From positions 868,001 to 932,000 of the forward strand of contig NZ_JAJNEC010000005.1 in NCBI RefSeq assembly GCF_021044425.1: DNA of 64,000 nucleotides, read 5' to 3'. The notes beneath the pieces are model-generated. The model ran no database searches, had not been told where the DNA came from, and saw only the letters and a program-made list of their open reading frames with translations. The stretch comes from Niabella pedocola. GTDB lineage: Bacteria > Bacteroidota > Bacteroidia > Chitinophagales > Chitinophagaceae. The translations under genes were made by a program, and so were the position numbers. Below are positions 1 through 8,620 of the stretch, in pieces. Position 1 is the stretch's first letter; each line of letters begins with the position of its first letter.

Positions 1-690
1 GCAAACAACTATAATGTGATCATCACCGGAAGAAGACAGGACCGGCTGGAACAACTGGCGGAAGTATTGACCCGCACCTATTCCGTTGCCGTATTACCGC
101 TGGTGTTTGATGTACGTAACCGGGAACAGGTATCAGCAGCTGTAGACGGCCTGCCCGAAACATGGAAACAGATAGACGTGCTGGTAAATAATGCCGGACT
201 TGCGGCCGGCAAGGACGATTTCGACCAGGCGAGCCTGGATGACTGGGATACCATGGTGGATACCAATATCAAGGGATTCGCCTATGTGGCCCAGGCCGTT
301 TCCCGGCTGATGGTTGCCCGTAAAAGAGGACATATCATCAACCTGGGTTCCGTGGCGGCCAAGCAGGTATATGCACAGGGCAATATGTACTGTGCCACCA
401 AACACGCGGTGGATGCGCTTTCCCAGGGCATGCGGATCGACCTGCTGCCCTATCATATTAAGGTAACTGCTATTCACCCGGGTGCAGCCAACACAGAATT
501 CTCAACCGTTCGTTTCAAAGGCGACCGTATTGCTGCAGACAAAGTGTATGAAGGACTGATTCCACTGATCGCTGAAGATATTGCTGAAACCATTTTTTAT
601 TGTGCCACCCTTCCGGAGCATGTTTGCATCAACGACCTGGTGATTACCTGCACCCAGCAGGCGGATTGTTTTTACTATGACCGGGAGTAG
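1..690 (+). CDS. SDR family NAD(P)-dependent oxidoreductase, 5' truncated by window edge
   Basis: Short-chain dehydrogenase/reductase of the YdfG (3-hydroxy acid/serine dehydrogenase-like) type. The reading frame is open from base 1, so the N-terminal strand and the TGxxxGIG cofactor loop lie outside the window; the GTG at 16 (Val-Ile-Ile-Thr-Gly-Arg-Arg) is internal. Visible SDR landmarks are the end of the second beta strand (ITGRR), the NNAG motif, a catalytic Ser in the GSVAA segment, the YCATK (YxxxK) active site, and the HPG segment after it. Substrate cannot be told from sequence. Downstream is a repeat tract and then gpsA with its own promoter, so co-transcription is not required. Confidence 0.9.
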   Translation, partial: ANNYNVIITGRRQDRLEQLAEVLTRTYSVAVLPLVFDVRNREQVSAAVDGLPETWKQIDVLVNNAGLAAGKDDFDQASLDDWDTMVDTNIKGFAYVAQAVSRLMVARKRGHIINLGSVAAKQVYAQGNMYCATKHAVDALSQGMRIDLLPYHIKVTAIHPGAANTEFSTVRFKGDRIAADKVYEGLIPLIAEDIAETIFYCATLPEHVCINDLVITCTQQADCFYYDRE

Positions 691-776
691 GACTTGAGAA
701 TTGAGCAATCAGCCTTTAGCTTTCAGCATCGTTTATACATCCTGAGACCTGAAACTTGAAACCTGAAACTTAAAAT
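691..776. repeat. Low-complexity tract (TTGAGAATTGAG / CCTGAAACTTGAAA type)
   Basis: Intergenic DNA made of imperfect short units such as CTTGAGAATTGAG, CAGCCTTTAGCTTTCAGC and CCTGAAACTTGAAACCTGAAACTT. The same style of sequence recurs at 17.8, 21.7, 26.2-26.5, 41.0 and 55.2 kb. The tract contains the TTG that may serve as the -33 element of the gpsA promoter. Confidence 0.6.
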
Positions 777-786
777 AGTACCTTTG
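756..786 (+). promoter_or_regulatory. Bacteroidota-type promoter of gpsA
   Basis: TTG at 756-758 and TACCTTTG at 779-786 (consensus TAnnTTTG), 20 bp apart, matching the -33/-7 elements of the Bacteroidota primary sigma factor. The expected start of transcription is near 792, only about 15 nt before the TTG start codon of gpsA. Confidence 0.65.
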
Positions 787-806
787 CTGAATAAATATTC
801 ATACTA

Positions 807-1847
807 TTGGCAATCAAATTTGGTGTAGCAGGAAGCGGCAGCTGGGCCACAGCACTGGTAAAGATATTAACCGATAACGGGCACAAGGTTAACTGGTGTT
901 TGCGCAGTGAAACCGCTATTGGCTTTATCAAACAGCGGCATCACAATCCCAAACATCTTACGGCAGCGGTACTCAATACCAAGCTGCTGCATTTATCAAC
1001 CGACCTGAAGGCCGTTATAGAACGCTCAGAGGTATTGATCCTCGCCATGCCTTCTGCTTATGTGGCCGAAAGTCTGCAAGAGTTATCCCCCGCTGCTTTT
1101 AAAAACAAAAAGATCCTTTCTGCTATTAAAGGCATTCTTCCCGGTGACAATATTTTACTCAACGAATACCTGGAACGCCATTTTGATATCTCTTTAAAAA
1201 ATTATTTCGCGGTGCTGGGCCCCTGTCATGCAGAAGAAGTAGCTGCAGAAAAGCTCTCCTATCTTACCTTTTCGGGTGTTGACGAACCCATGGCGGCTAA
1301 AATTGCGGAACATTTTCAGTCGCCCTTTATCAATACCGTTGTCAATACCGATATACTGGGGGTACAATACGCCGCAGTATTAAAGAATATTTACGCCTTG
1401 GGCGCCGGTATCGCACACGGACTGGATTACGGCGACAATTTCCAGAGTGTATATATCGCCAACAGTGCCGATGAAATGGCCGGTTTCCTGAGGAAGTTTG
1501 GCGCGGAACACATCGTGGTAGGTGAGCATACCGACCTGGATGAACCCGGGAAAAAATACGCTAACTACTCTGCATCTGTGTACCTGGGGGATCTGCTGGT
1601 AACCTGTTATTCGTTGCATAGCCGCAACCGTACGTTTGGCAATATGATCGGCAAAGGCTATAGTGTACAGGCGGCGCAACTGGAACTGCGTATGGTAGCA
1701 GAAGGCTATAACGCTGCTAAATGCATTTACAACACCAATAAATCGCTGAAGGCGGAAATGCCGATCGCTGAAACGATCTACCACATTCTCTGGGAGGGCT
1801 TACCCCCTGCAAAAGGGTTCGAAAAAATTGAAGGCTTCCTTATCTGA
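807..1847 (+). CDS. gpsA: NAD(P)H-dependent glycerol-3-phosphate dehydrogenase
   Basis: Makes sn-glycerol 3-phosphate from dihydroxyacetone phosphate for phospholipid synthesis; cytosolic. The 346-residue protein has the N-terminal Rossmann motif GSGSWA (9-14), the GPCHAEEV segment (138-145; GPSFAxEV in most homologs) and the catalytic lysine region LKNIYALGAGIAHGL with Lys193. Length is normal. The start is TTG: an in-frame stop at 792-794 lies just upstream and no ATG precedes the Rossmann motif, so TTG at 807 is forced. It follows a TAnnTTTG promoter and is probably monocistronic. Confidence 0.93.
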   Translation: MAIKFGVAGSGSWATALVKILTDNGHKVNWCLRSETAIGFIKQRHHNPKHLTAAVLNTKLLHLSTDLKAVIERSEVLILAMPSAYVAESLQELSPAAFKNKKILSAIKGILPGDNILLNEYLERHFDISLKNYFAVLGPCHAEEVAAEKLSYLTFSGVDEPMAAKIAEHFQSPFINTVVNTDILGVQYAAVLKNIYALGAGIAHGLDYGDNFQSVYIANSADEMAGFLRKFGAEHIVVGEHTDLDEPGKKYANYSASVYLGDLLVTCYSLHSRNRTFGNMIGKGYSVQAAQLELRMVAEGYNAAKCIYNTNKSLKAEMPIAETIYHILWEGLPPAKGFEKIEGFLI

Positions 1848-2036
1848 CCGGCCTGCTACTAAAACACTGAGTTGCAGAACAGGGGCGCTAACGGCCAAAC
1901 CGCTTCCGGCGCGCGTTTAACCCTGTCCCGAATCAATCACCGTGTTTCAGCAACGCGCCGCCACCTGGGGTCTTGGCTAACTGCGCTATTTTCATTATAT
2001 TAGCCATGATTCAATTTTGTTATTTAATGTTTGCTT

Positions 2037-2318
2037 ATGTCTATAACAGTATTTCCAAACGGTTTTGACTCCTGGCAGAAAACGCATTTTGAAGTGGTGG
2101 AAGCACTTTGTTACCTGCGGGATATTGAAGAGCCTCAGCTACAGAAAAGCTTCAGCGAAATGCTCAACCGGAGCGCCACCGACTCCATGTACCAGCTTGC
2201 ACGGGAGCTGACGGATAAATTTGAAGAAGCCACGAAGGGCCAGCTTCGCGACCGGACCCTTTTTGAAGAAATCGAAGAGTTTGTAGCACGGGAAATAAAA
2301 GAACGGGCAGGCCAGTAA
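2037..2318 (+). CDS. Small hypothetical protein
   Basis: 93 residues from ATG 2037 (a TTG two codons earlier at 2031 is also in frame). The protein begins SITVFPNGFDSW and is otherwise mostly charged helix (many Glu, Lys, Arg), with no signal peptide, membrane segment or recognisable motif. It sits alone between gpsA and the convergent ftsZ, separated from the latter by a terminator. I do not recognise a family; biased composition and a sensible start make it a likely real gene. Confidence 0.6.
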   Translation: MSITVFPNGFDSWQKTHFEVVEALCYLRDIEEPQLQKSFSEMLNRSATDSMYQLARELTDKFEEATKGQLRDRTLFEEIEEFVAREIKERAGQ

Positions 2319-2390
2319 AATGCAATCTATCCAATAAGGAATACAGCAATAAAATGGGTTTGTTCTAAAATTTACTATTTGCATTTCCCA

Positions 2391-2423
2391 AAAAAATAAG
2401 CCCCGGCAGATAACTACCGGGGC
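2391..2423 (-). terminator. Rho-independent terminator after ftsZ
   Basis: On the minus strand, GCCCCGG (2423-2417) pairs with CCGGGGC (2406-2400) around a 10-nt loop, followed by a run of U (A-tract at 2391-2397 on the plus strand). It ends the dcw transcript. A second small hairpin, CCTGCC-GTT-GGCAGG at 2453-2467, lies between it and the ftsZ stop. Confidence 0.75.
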
Positions 2424-2487
2424 CACAACTATAAACTATACACCCAAACTCCACCTGCCGTTGGCAGGATTTGAATTTTCACAGGAA

Positions 2488-4395
2488 TCAGTCGGGTTTT
2501 TTACCATCCAGGAAGGTGTTAATGGTATTGATCTGACCCTGATTTTTATCATCGGAGCTTATTTCAAACTTACTGTAGTAGCTTTCGATATGATTAGAAT
2601 TATCCTGTAATTCCATATTACGGCGTATGTATGCAGGAACGGTTTCATATTCATTGTTGGGATCACTTCCGTTTACATTGAACGAAAGATTCCGCAATTT
2701 TTGCAGCCGTTCTACCTGCTTTCTTTTTTGCAGCTGCATTTCTTCTTCCTGGCTTAACTGAGGTTGTTGCTGTACCGGCAGTTCCCGCTCAATATTGCTT
2801 TGGGGCATCTTTACCTCCTCCTTTGCCAGATCTACCTTCTCTACCAGTTCCATTTTTTCTTCGGGCACCGGATCGGGTACCGGCGCTTTCGCTACGGCCT
2901 CTTCCCGTTTTTGCTCTGCATAAATATTGGAAGGTTTTTCAAGATAGCTGCGTACGCCTACGCCGGCAGAAAGATCCTGTTCGTTGATTACCGGTTCTTC
3001 CATCACCCGGTTTTCTGCAGGCACCGAAGGTGAGTAAAAAGCCTCTTCTTCTGCAGCCACCACTTCTACAACTACTTCCGGAACAACTTCAGGCTCTGGC
3101 TCCGCATGCACACCAATCTTTTCATTATCCTCAGTAGACAGGCTATAGTGTACGGTAGCTGTTTCCTTGCCGTAGCCGAGGTCTGCCATATCTTCCAGGG
3201 TTGGCATCGGCGCATCCACAAATACCGGCTCGTCGATCAGCTTGGGCATCATCGGATCTACCTGCAATCCCAGGCTTTTTTCTGCTTCTTTCAGTTCGTG
3301 CTCGATCACTTCCGGCTTCTCAACCTTTGCTTCTATTTTTGGTGCTGTATTTTGCTGCGGTGTCAGGGTCATTACAATTTTGCCCTCATCCTGCTCTTCT
3401 TTTTTCAATACCGGCTTTACAAAGGGATCTTTATTTTCAAAACCGGTGGCAATAAGCGTAATACCGATTTCATCACCCAGTGAATTATCATAACCTAATC
3501 CAAGGATCACATCGGTATTTTCTCCGGCCTGGCTTAATAAATGCGCCTGGATCACTTCTACTTCATCCATGGTAAATTCCGAATCGCCTTCAGCAGAATT
3601 GATATTGATCAGGATCCACTTAGCCCCGCGGATATCATTATCGTTCAGCAACGGTGAATTCAGTGCCTCTTCAATGGCACGCTGGGCGCGGTTTTCACCG
3701 GAAGACGTAGCGCTACCCAGTATGGCCACACCACCGTTTTTCATTACCGTGCATACATCCGCAAAATCCACGTTGATCTGGCCGGTGCTGTTAATTACAT
3801 CTGTGATACATTTAGCAGCCGTAGCCAGTACATTGTCTGCCTTCTCGAATGCTTCCCGCATTTTCAGGTTTCCAAACTGATGACGCAGCTTATCGTTGCT
3901 GATCACCAGCAGGGTATCTACATACTGTTTCAGGATCTTGATTCCTTCTTCGGCCTGTTTGTGCCGTTTTTTACCTTCATAGGCAAAGGGCATGGTAACA
4001 ATACCCACGGTGAGCACGCCCAGATCCTTGCAGATCTTTGCAATGATGGGAGCGCCCCCGGTTCCGGTACCACCGCCCATACCTGCGGTAATAAATGCCA
4101 TCTTGGTGTTTACTTCAACAATACGTTTGATCTCCTCCAGCGACTCTTCGGTAGCCTGGCGGCCGATTTCCGGGTTGGCGCCGGCACCCAGTCCGGATGT
4201 CAGCTGGGGTCCCAGCTGGATGCGGTTCGGGATCTGGCTGTTGGAAAGCGCCTGAGCATCGGTATTACAAATGATAAAGTTTACTCCATCGATGTTTTGA
4301 CTGAACATATGATTAACAGCGTTGCCGCCGCCACCGCCCACTCCAATCACTTTAATGATGGAGGATTGTTCTTTAGGTAAATCAAAATGTATCAT
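2488..4395 (-). CDS. ftsZ: Cell division protein FtsZ, long C-terminal form
   Basis: Tubulin-like GTPase that forms the Z ring. The GTPase core is normal: GGGTGTG signature at 107-113 and T7 catalytic loop NVDFADV at 208-214. The core ends near residue 330 and is followed by a very long acidic/proline-rich linker, giving 635 residues against about 380-400 in model species. The conserved C-terminal peptide that binds FtsA is recognisable as VPAYIRR at 586-592, but is not terminal: about 43 further residues follow, ending FLDGKKPD. Last gene of the dcw cluster, 81 bp after ftsA, with a terminator behind it. Confidence 0.97.
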   Translation of the reverse strand: MIHFDLPKEQSSIIKVIGVGGGGGNAVNHMFSQNIDGVNFIICNTDAQALSNSQIPNRIQLGPQLTSGLGAGANPEIGRQATEESLEEIKRIVEVNTKMAFITAGMGGGTGTGGAPIIAKICKDLGVLTVGIVTMPFAYEGKKRHKQAEEGIKILKQYVDTLLVISNDKLRHQFGNLKMREAFEKADNVLATAAKCITDVINSTGQINVDFADVCTVMKNGGVAILGSATSSGENRAQRAIEEALNSPLLNDNDIRGAKWILININSAEGDSEFTMDEVEVIQAHLLSQAGENTDVILGLGYDNSLGDEIGITLIATGFENKDPFVKPVLKKEEQDEGKIVMTLTPQQNTAPKIEAKVEKPEVIEHELKEAEKSLGLQVDPMMPKLIDEPVFVDAPMPTLEDMADLGYGKETATVHYSLSTEDNEKIGVHAEPEPEVVPEVVVEVVAAEEEAFYSPSVPAENRVMEEPVINEQDLSAGVGVRSYLEKPSNIYAEQKREEAVAKAPVPDPVPEEKMELVEKVDLAKEEVKMPQSNIERELPVQQQPQLSQEEEMQLQKRKQVERLQKLRNLSFNVNGSDPNNEYETVPAYIRRNMELQDNSNHIESYYSKFEISSDDKNQGQINTINTFLDGKKPD

Positions 4396-4476
4396 CTTTT
4401 AAAAATTTGTGGTTTCCCTTCCATGAAAACCTGTTTTGTAAATGGGTTAATTATAGTTGTTGTTAATATGTAGTGT

Positions 4477-5859
4477 TTACAGGTGGCCGTCTTCTTCCTC
4501 TTTAAAAATGTCGATGATGCCATTTTTAAATTTGTCCCAGAAATTTTTCAACGGCTGTCTTTTTTCAACCGAAGCGGTCGTATTGTCTTCCGCAACCAGT
4601 ACCTCTTCCTGTACCGCTACCGGAACACTGGTTCTGATCAGATCCTGGGGAACAGGAATATTGATGAAACTTTTTTCAAACACCTTACGGTTGTTTTCAA
4701 AATCATCATATCCTTTCAGGATCAGGCCCAAACAGGTAGAGTAGGTTGGTTTGGCCAACTCTTCGATATGTCCTGCTGCCAGGTGCTCATTCGGCAGACC
4801 GATCCTGGCCGGCAGTCCGGTTACATATTCGGTAAGCTGGATCAGGTGCCGTAACTGAGAGCCGCCGCCGGTAAGTACGATGCCGCCGTTCAGATGCCGG
4901 TTATCCATACCGATCTGTTTCAGGTGATAGGTTACAAAATCCAGGATCTCGCTCATACGGGCCTGGATGATATTGGCCAGGTTCTTCACGCTGATCTCTT
5001 TTGCCGGCATACCGCGTAAACCGGGTATGGTAATATAGGCATTGGCTTTTGCTTCATTGGCCAGGGCACTTCCGAACTGCGTTTTCATTTGCTCTGCCTG
5101 GCTTTTTAATACCCCTAAACCGGTTTTGATATCATTGGTGATATTTTCCCCGGCAAAAGGAATAACCGCCGTATGCCGTAATACGCCATCCGCAAATACG
5201 GCCAGGTCGGTAGTACCGCCTCCGATATCCACAATGGCTACTCCTGCTTCCAGGTCTTCCTGTCCCATTACCGCTGCTGCAGAAGCCAATGGCTGCAATA
5301 CGAGGTCCTTGGTATACAACCCTGCTTTTTCCACACTGCGGTTAATATTACGGATCGCATTTTTATCACCGGTGATGATATGAAAATTAGCACCCAGCTT
5401 TACACCGCTGTATCCGATCGGGCGTACGATATTGGGCATGTTGTCAATGGTATACTCCTGAGGAATTACATCAATGATCTGGTCGCCCGCGGGAATATAG
5501 GTTTTGTATTGCTTACTGATCAGCAGGTCTACTTCTGCCTGGGTGATCTCTTCCTCTTCACTTTCCCGAACAATATCGCCACGTGTCTGAAGGCTTTTTA
5601 TATGATGCCCGGCAATACCCACATACACTTCGCCAATGTTCAGGTTTGGATTTAACGATAAACAATTTTCAAGTGCCAGTTTAATCGCCTTGATCGTTTC
5701 GTCGATATTCAATACCTGGCCATGCTTTACTCCATTGGAGTTTGCCTTGCCAAATCCAAGAATCTCCAGTTTTCCGAATTCGTTTTTACGTCCGGCAATA
5801 ACAGCAATCTTGGTGGTTCCAATGTCCAGTCCTACGATAATGGGTTGTTCAGGATTCAT
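4477..5859 (-). CDS. ftsA: Cell division protein FtsA
   Basis: Actin-fold ATPase that tethers FtsZ to the membrane and recruits later divisome proteins. The 460-residue protein opens with the phosphate-1 motif GLDIGTTKIAVIAG, has the SHS2-containing subdomain in the middle, the phosphate-2 motif VDIGGGTTDLAVF and the adenosine motif VLTGGGSQL. The C-terminal end (FWDKFKNGIIDIFKEEEDGHL) can be drawn as an amphipathic membrane-targeting helix. It starts 11 bp after ftsQ ends and is clearly in the same operon. Confidence 0.96.
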   Translation of the reverse strand: MNPEQPIIVGLDIGTTKIAVIAGRKNEFGKLEILGFGKANSNGVKHGQVLNIDETIKAIKLALENCLSLNPNLNIGEVYVGIAGHHIKSLQTRGDIVRESEEEEITQAEVDLLISKQYKTYIPAGDQIIDVIPQEYTIDNMPNIVRPIGYSGVKLGANFHIITGDKNAIRNINRSVEKAGLYTKDLVLQPLASAAAVMGQEDLEAGVAIVDIGGGTTDLAVFADGVLRHTAVIPFAGENITNDIKTGLGVLKSQAEQMKTQFGSALANEAKANAYITIPGLRGMPAKEISVKNLANIIQARMSEILDFVTYHLKQIGMDNRHLNGGIVLTGGGSQLRHLIQLTEYVTGLPARIGLPNEHLAAGHIEELAKPTYSTCLGLILKGYDDFENNRKVFEKSFINIPVPQDLIRTSVPVAVQEEVLVAEDNTTASVEKRQPLKNFWDKFKNGIIDIFKEEEDGHL

Positions 5860-5870
5860 ATATTTCGTTT

Positions 5871-7235
5871 TTAGTTGTTCTTTTTAATGGGTGTTTTCTT
5901 TGTAGCCGTTTTCTTTTCTGTTGTCGTTTTCTTTGAAGGGGCCGGCTTTTTTGCATCCCTGGAAACTGTTTTTTTACTATCCGCGGGTTTTGTCAGCGGT
6001 TTTTTAGCCGTTTCTTTTTTTACCGGTTGTTTCGCTACGGCCTTTGCCACGGGTTTGGAAGCGGCCGGGTTTTTATGTACGCCATTCGTTGTTACAGGCC
6101 GGGCAACCGGTTTTTTTTCCCCTGTGGTCCGTTTTGTTTCCGGTTTCGTAACGGCCGTATGTTTCACCGGCTCCTTTTTTACCGGCGCTACGGCTTTTGC
6201 CGTAAGCGCTGCAGCTGCTGCCGGCTCCGGCTTTTCACCCGCCGGAAGCAGGTCCAGTGTATCCATATCTACTTCACCGGCCAGTCTTTCGTAAGGCAGC
6301 TTTGCGTCGGCCGCGGTATCGGGTTCCACCAGCGATGCACCCGGTACTACCTGAGCCACTTCGATCAGGTCATTGGCCTTGCGCGACTGCTGCAACAACT
6401 CCTCAATATTTTTCCGCAATTGCAGGGAATCCAGCTTTGAATAATCGCCTTTGATACCTACCACCTGACCATTGTATTGCACATCAATCCGTTTGTACTT
6501 GTCAAAACCGGTACGTTTTAATACCTGGTCATAAAACAGGTACAGCCGGTGGAATTTAGACGCGATATCGCTGCCGTCTCCCAGATCAACCCGGTGATTT
6601 CCAACTACCGGTACCATTTCCATATTCCAGCAATCCGCTCCGCATTTCCGGATATCAATCTGCGAGACCTGGGAAACCCAGAATGAATCGCTGCTGATAA
6701 ATGATGCCGCCGTAATCATATTTTCCAATAACGCGCTGTCTGCTGCATGCATGATGCGGGCATTGGGGTAACCGGTAAACACGGGAACGTCCAGTGAAAT
6801 CTTGTCAGAGAGCGGAATCTGTTTCCCGGCTTCATCGATATAAAAGGATTGACCGCCGTTGGTAAATACGCGGGCCAGCGGCTTCCGTTCTGTTACATTC
6901 ACCCGGAGGATATCTTTATTGTCAAAATACAACTCGGCATTGTATACCCAGGAGCTCTGTTCCAGCAGGTCTTCTATACGTGGCAGGTTAAACGCCGTTT
7001 TACGTTGTCCTTTTACTTCCCCGCCCGATGCTTCCTTAAGGAGCTTTACGATCTGTGCTTCGGAGGTAAACAAACTTCCCCCGCCCTGTGCTCCGCGGAT
7101 ACGGATCTCGTATCCTTTACAGCTGCTTCCGTCCTGTGCCCGCATGGCGGCTGCAATGAGTGTAAACATACCAGCCCCTACACCCAGCCACATGAGTGTC
7201 AGCAACATTCTTTTTATCGCTCTTTTCCTGCCCAC
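5871..7235 (-). CDS. ftsQ: Cell division protein FtsQ/DivIB with long basic C-terminal tail
   Basis: Bitopic divisome protein linking early and late division proteins. Residues about 8-28 form one membrane segment after a short basic cytoplasmic end; a POTRA-like region and FtsQ beta domain follow to about residue 290. From about 330 to 454 the protein is an unusual tail of Lys, Ala, Pro and Thr (repeated KKP, KKT, AKKP units), resembling histone H1-like or cell-wall-binding tails. With a periplasmic C terminus this tail would face peptidoglycan. Most FtsQ proteins are about 250-300 residues. It lies between murC (1 bp gap) and ftsA. Confidence 0.9.
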   Translation of the reverse strand: MGRKRAIKRMLLTLMWLGVGAGMFTLIAAAMRAQDGSSCKGYEIRIRGAQGGGSLFTSEAQIVKLLKEASGGEVKGQRKTAFNLPRIEDLLEQSSWVYNAELYFDNKDILRVNVTERKPLARVFTNGGQSFYIDEAGKQIPLSDKISLDVPVFTGYPNARIMHAADSALLENMITAASFISSDSFWVSQVSQIDIRKCGADCWNMEMVPVVGNHRVDLGDGSDIASKFHRLYLFYDQVLKRTGFDKYKRIDVQYNGQVVGIKGDYSKLDSLQLRKNIEELLQQSRKANDLIEVAQVVPGASLVEPDTAADAKLPYERLAGEVDMDTLDLLPAGEKPEPAAAAALTAKAVAPVKKEPVKHTAVTKPETKRTTGEKKPVARPVTTNGVHKNPAASKPVAKAVAKQPVKKETAKKPLTKPADSKKTVSRDAKKPAPSKKTTTEKKTATKKTPIKKNN

Positions 7236-7236
7236 T

Positions 7237-8619
7237 TTATTTTAATAAACGGTCTTTTATTGGTCCTACTAATTTATCAATATCACCGGCGCCTGCGGTA
7301 ACGATCACTTCTCCGAATTCTTTTTCCCGGTGCTGCGCAACATCATCTCCGATCCACGTTAACAATGCTTCCTTTGTCATCAATACAGGATCCCCCCCGT
7401 CCATCAACTCAGCAATAGTATTGCTTTCAATTCCGGGTATTGGTTGTTCCCGCGCAGGATAAACCGGCAATAAAATTGCCTTGTTTACCATGCTCAAAAC
7501 AGCAGCAAAATCCTGGGCAAAATCCTTTGTACGGCTGTACAAATGCGGCTGGAAAATTAACGTACATTTCTTTTGAGGAAACAGGGTTTTTACACTATTT
7601 ATCAACGCCTTCAGCTCTTCCGGATGATGTGCATAATCATCTATAAATACCAGGTCTTTTTGTTTAATCATATATTCAAAACGGCGCTTTACCCCTTTGA
7701 AAGAAGCAACGGCTGCTTTAATTTTTTCTGCATCGATATTCAAAGAGCTTGCCACAGCAACAGCGGCCACCATATTCTCAATATTGTGCATACCGCCCAT
7801 GTTCAACTGAAGGCCTTCAATCTGCTGCGTGGGCAGTACAATATCAAACACATACCCACCGTCCTGTATCCGGATGTTGGCGGCATAAATATTAGCGCTG
7901 TCGTTCTGCAAACTATACTGCCACATCCGTTCTGCTTTCAGCTCCCGGCCGATACCCAGTTTCCGGATCAGCAACCCGCCCCTTTTTAACCGCTGCGCAA
8001 AATCGGCAAATGCCTGCCGTACCTGCTCCTCGGTTCCATAGATATCCAGGTGATCCGGATCAACAGCGGTTACCACCGCTACATCCGGACTGAGTTTTAA
8101 AAAACTACGATCATATTCATCCGCTTCAATCACACAAACGTCTTTCTCACTGCTCCAGAAATTGGTGTTATAATTGGCAGAGATCCCTCCCAGGAAGGCA
8201 TTGCATCCATAGCCGCTGTCGCGCAGCAAGTGAGCGATCATGGTAGTGGTGGTGGTTTTACCGTGCGTACCCGCCACACAGATGTTAAAAGAACTTTCCG
8301 TAATCTGTTGCAACACCTCACTCCGCTTCATTACCGCGTATCCCTCCGCTCTGTAATAATCCAGTTCCTGGTGACCGGCGGGTATGGCCGGTGTATATAC
8401 CACCCAGTCCGCATCCTTGGGCGCCAGTGTAAGGTTATCTTCATAATGAACCGGCATCCCTTCTGCCACCAGTGCCTTTGTTAACGCCGTTTCTGTTTTA
8501 TCATACCCGCTTACTGCGATCCCCCTTGAGTGAAAATAACGTGCCAGGGCGCTCATCCCAATTCCCCCGATCCCGATAAAGTAGACCCGTTTTAAATCCC
8601 CTATTTTTTTTATCTGCAC
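7237..8619 (-). CDS. murC: UDP-N-acetylmuramate--L-alanine ligase
   Basis: Adds L-Ala to UDP-MurNAc, the first step of the peptide stem; cytosolic. The 460-residue Mur ligase has the UDP-binding Rossmann start (YFIGIGGIGMSALARYF), the ATP P-loop GTHGKTTTTTM, the central EADEYDRSF segment and the C-terminal DDYAHHPEE segment typical of MurC. The stop falls 1 bp before ftsQ and the start 1 bp after murG, indicating tight translational packing in the operon. Confidence 0.97.
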   Translation of the reverse strand: MQIKKIGDLKRVYFIGIGGIGMSALARYFHSRGIAVSGYDKTETALTKALVAEGMPVHYEDNLTLAPKDADWVVYTPAIPAGHQELDYYRAEGYAVMKRSEVLQQITESSFNICVAGTHGKTTTTTMIAHLLRDSGYGCNAFLGGISANYNTNFWSSEKDVCVIEADEYDRSFLKLSPDVAVVTAVDPDHLDIYGTEEQVRQAFADFAQRLKRGGLLIRKLGIGRELKAERMWQYSLQNDSANIYAANIRIQDGGYVFDIVLPTQQIEGLQLNMGGMHNIENMVAAVAVASSLNIDAEKIKAAVASFKGVKRRFEYMIKQKDLVFIDDYAHHPEELKALINSVKTLFPQKKCTLIFQPHLYSRTKDFAQDFAAVLSMVNKAILLPVYPAREQPIPGIESNTIAELMDGGDPVLMTKEALLTWIGDDVAQHREKEFGEVIVTAGAGDIDKLVGPIKDRLLK

Positions 8620-8620
8620 G

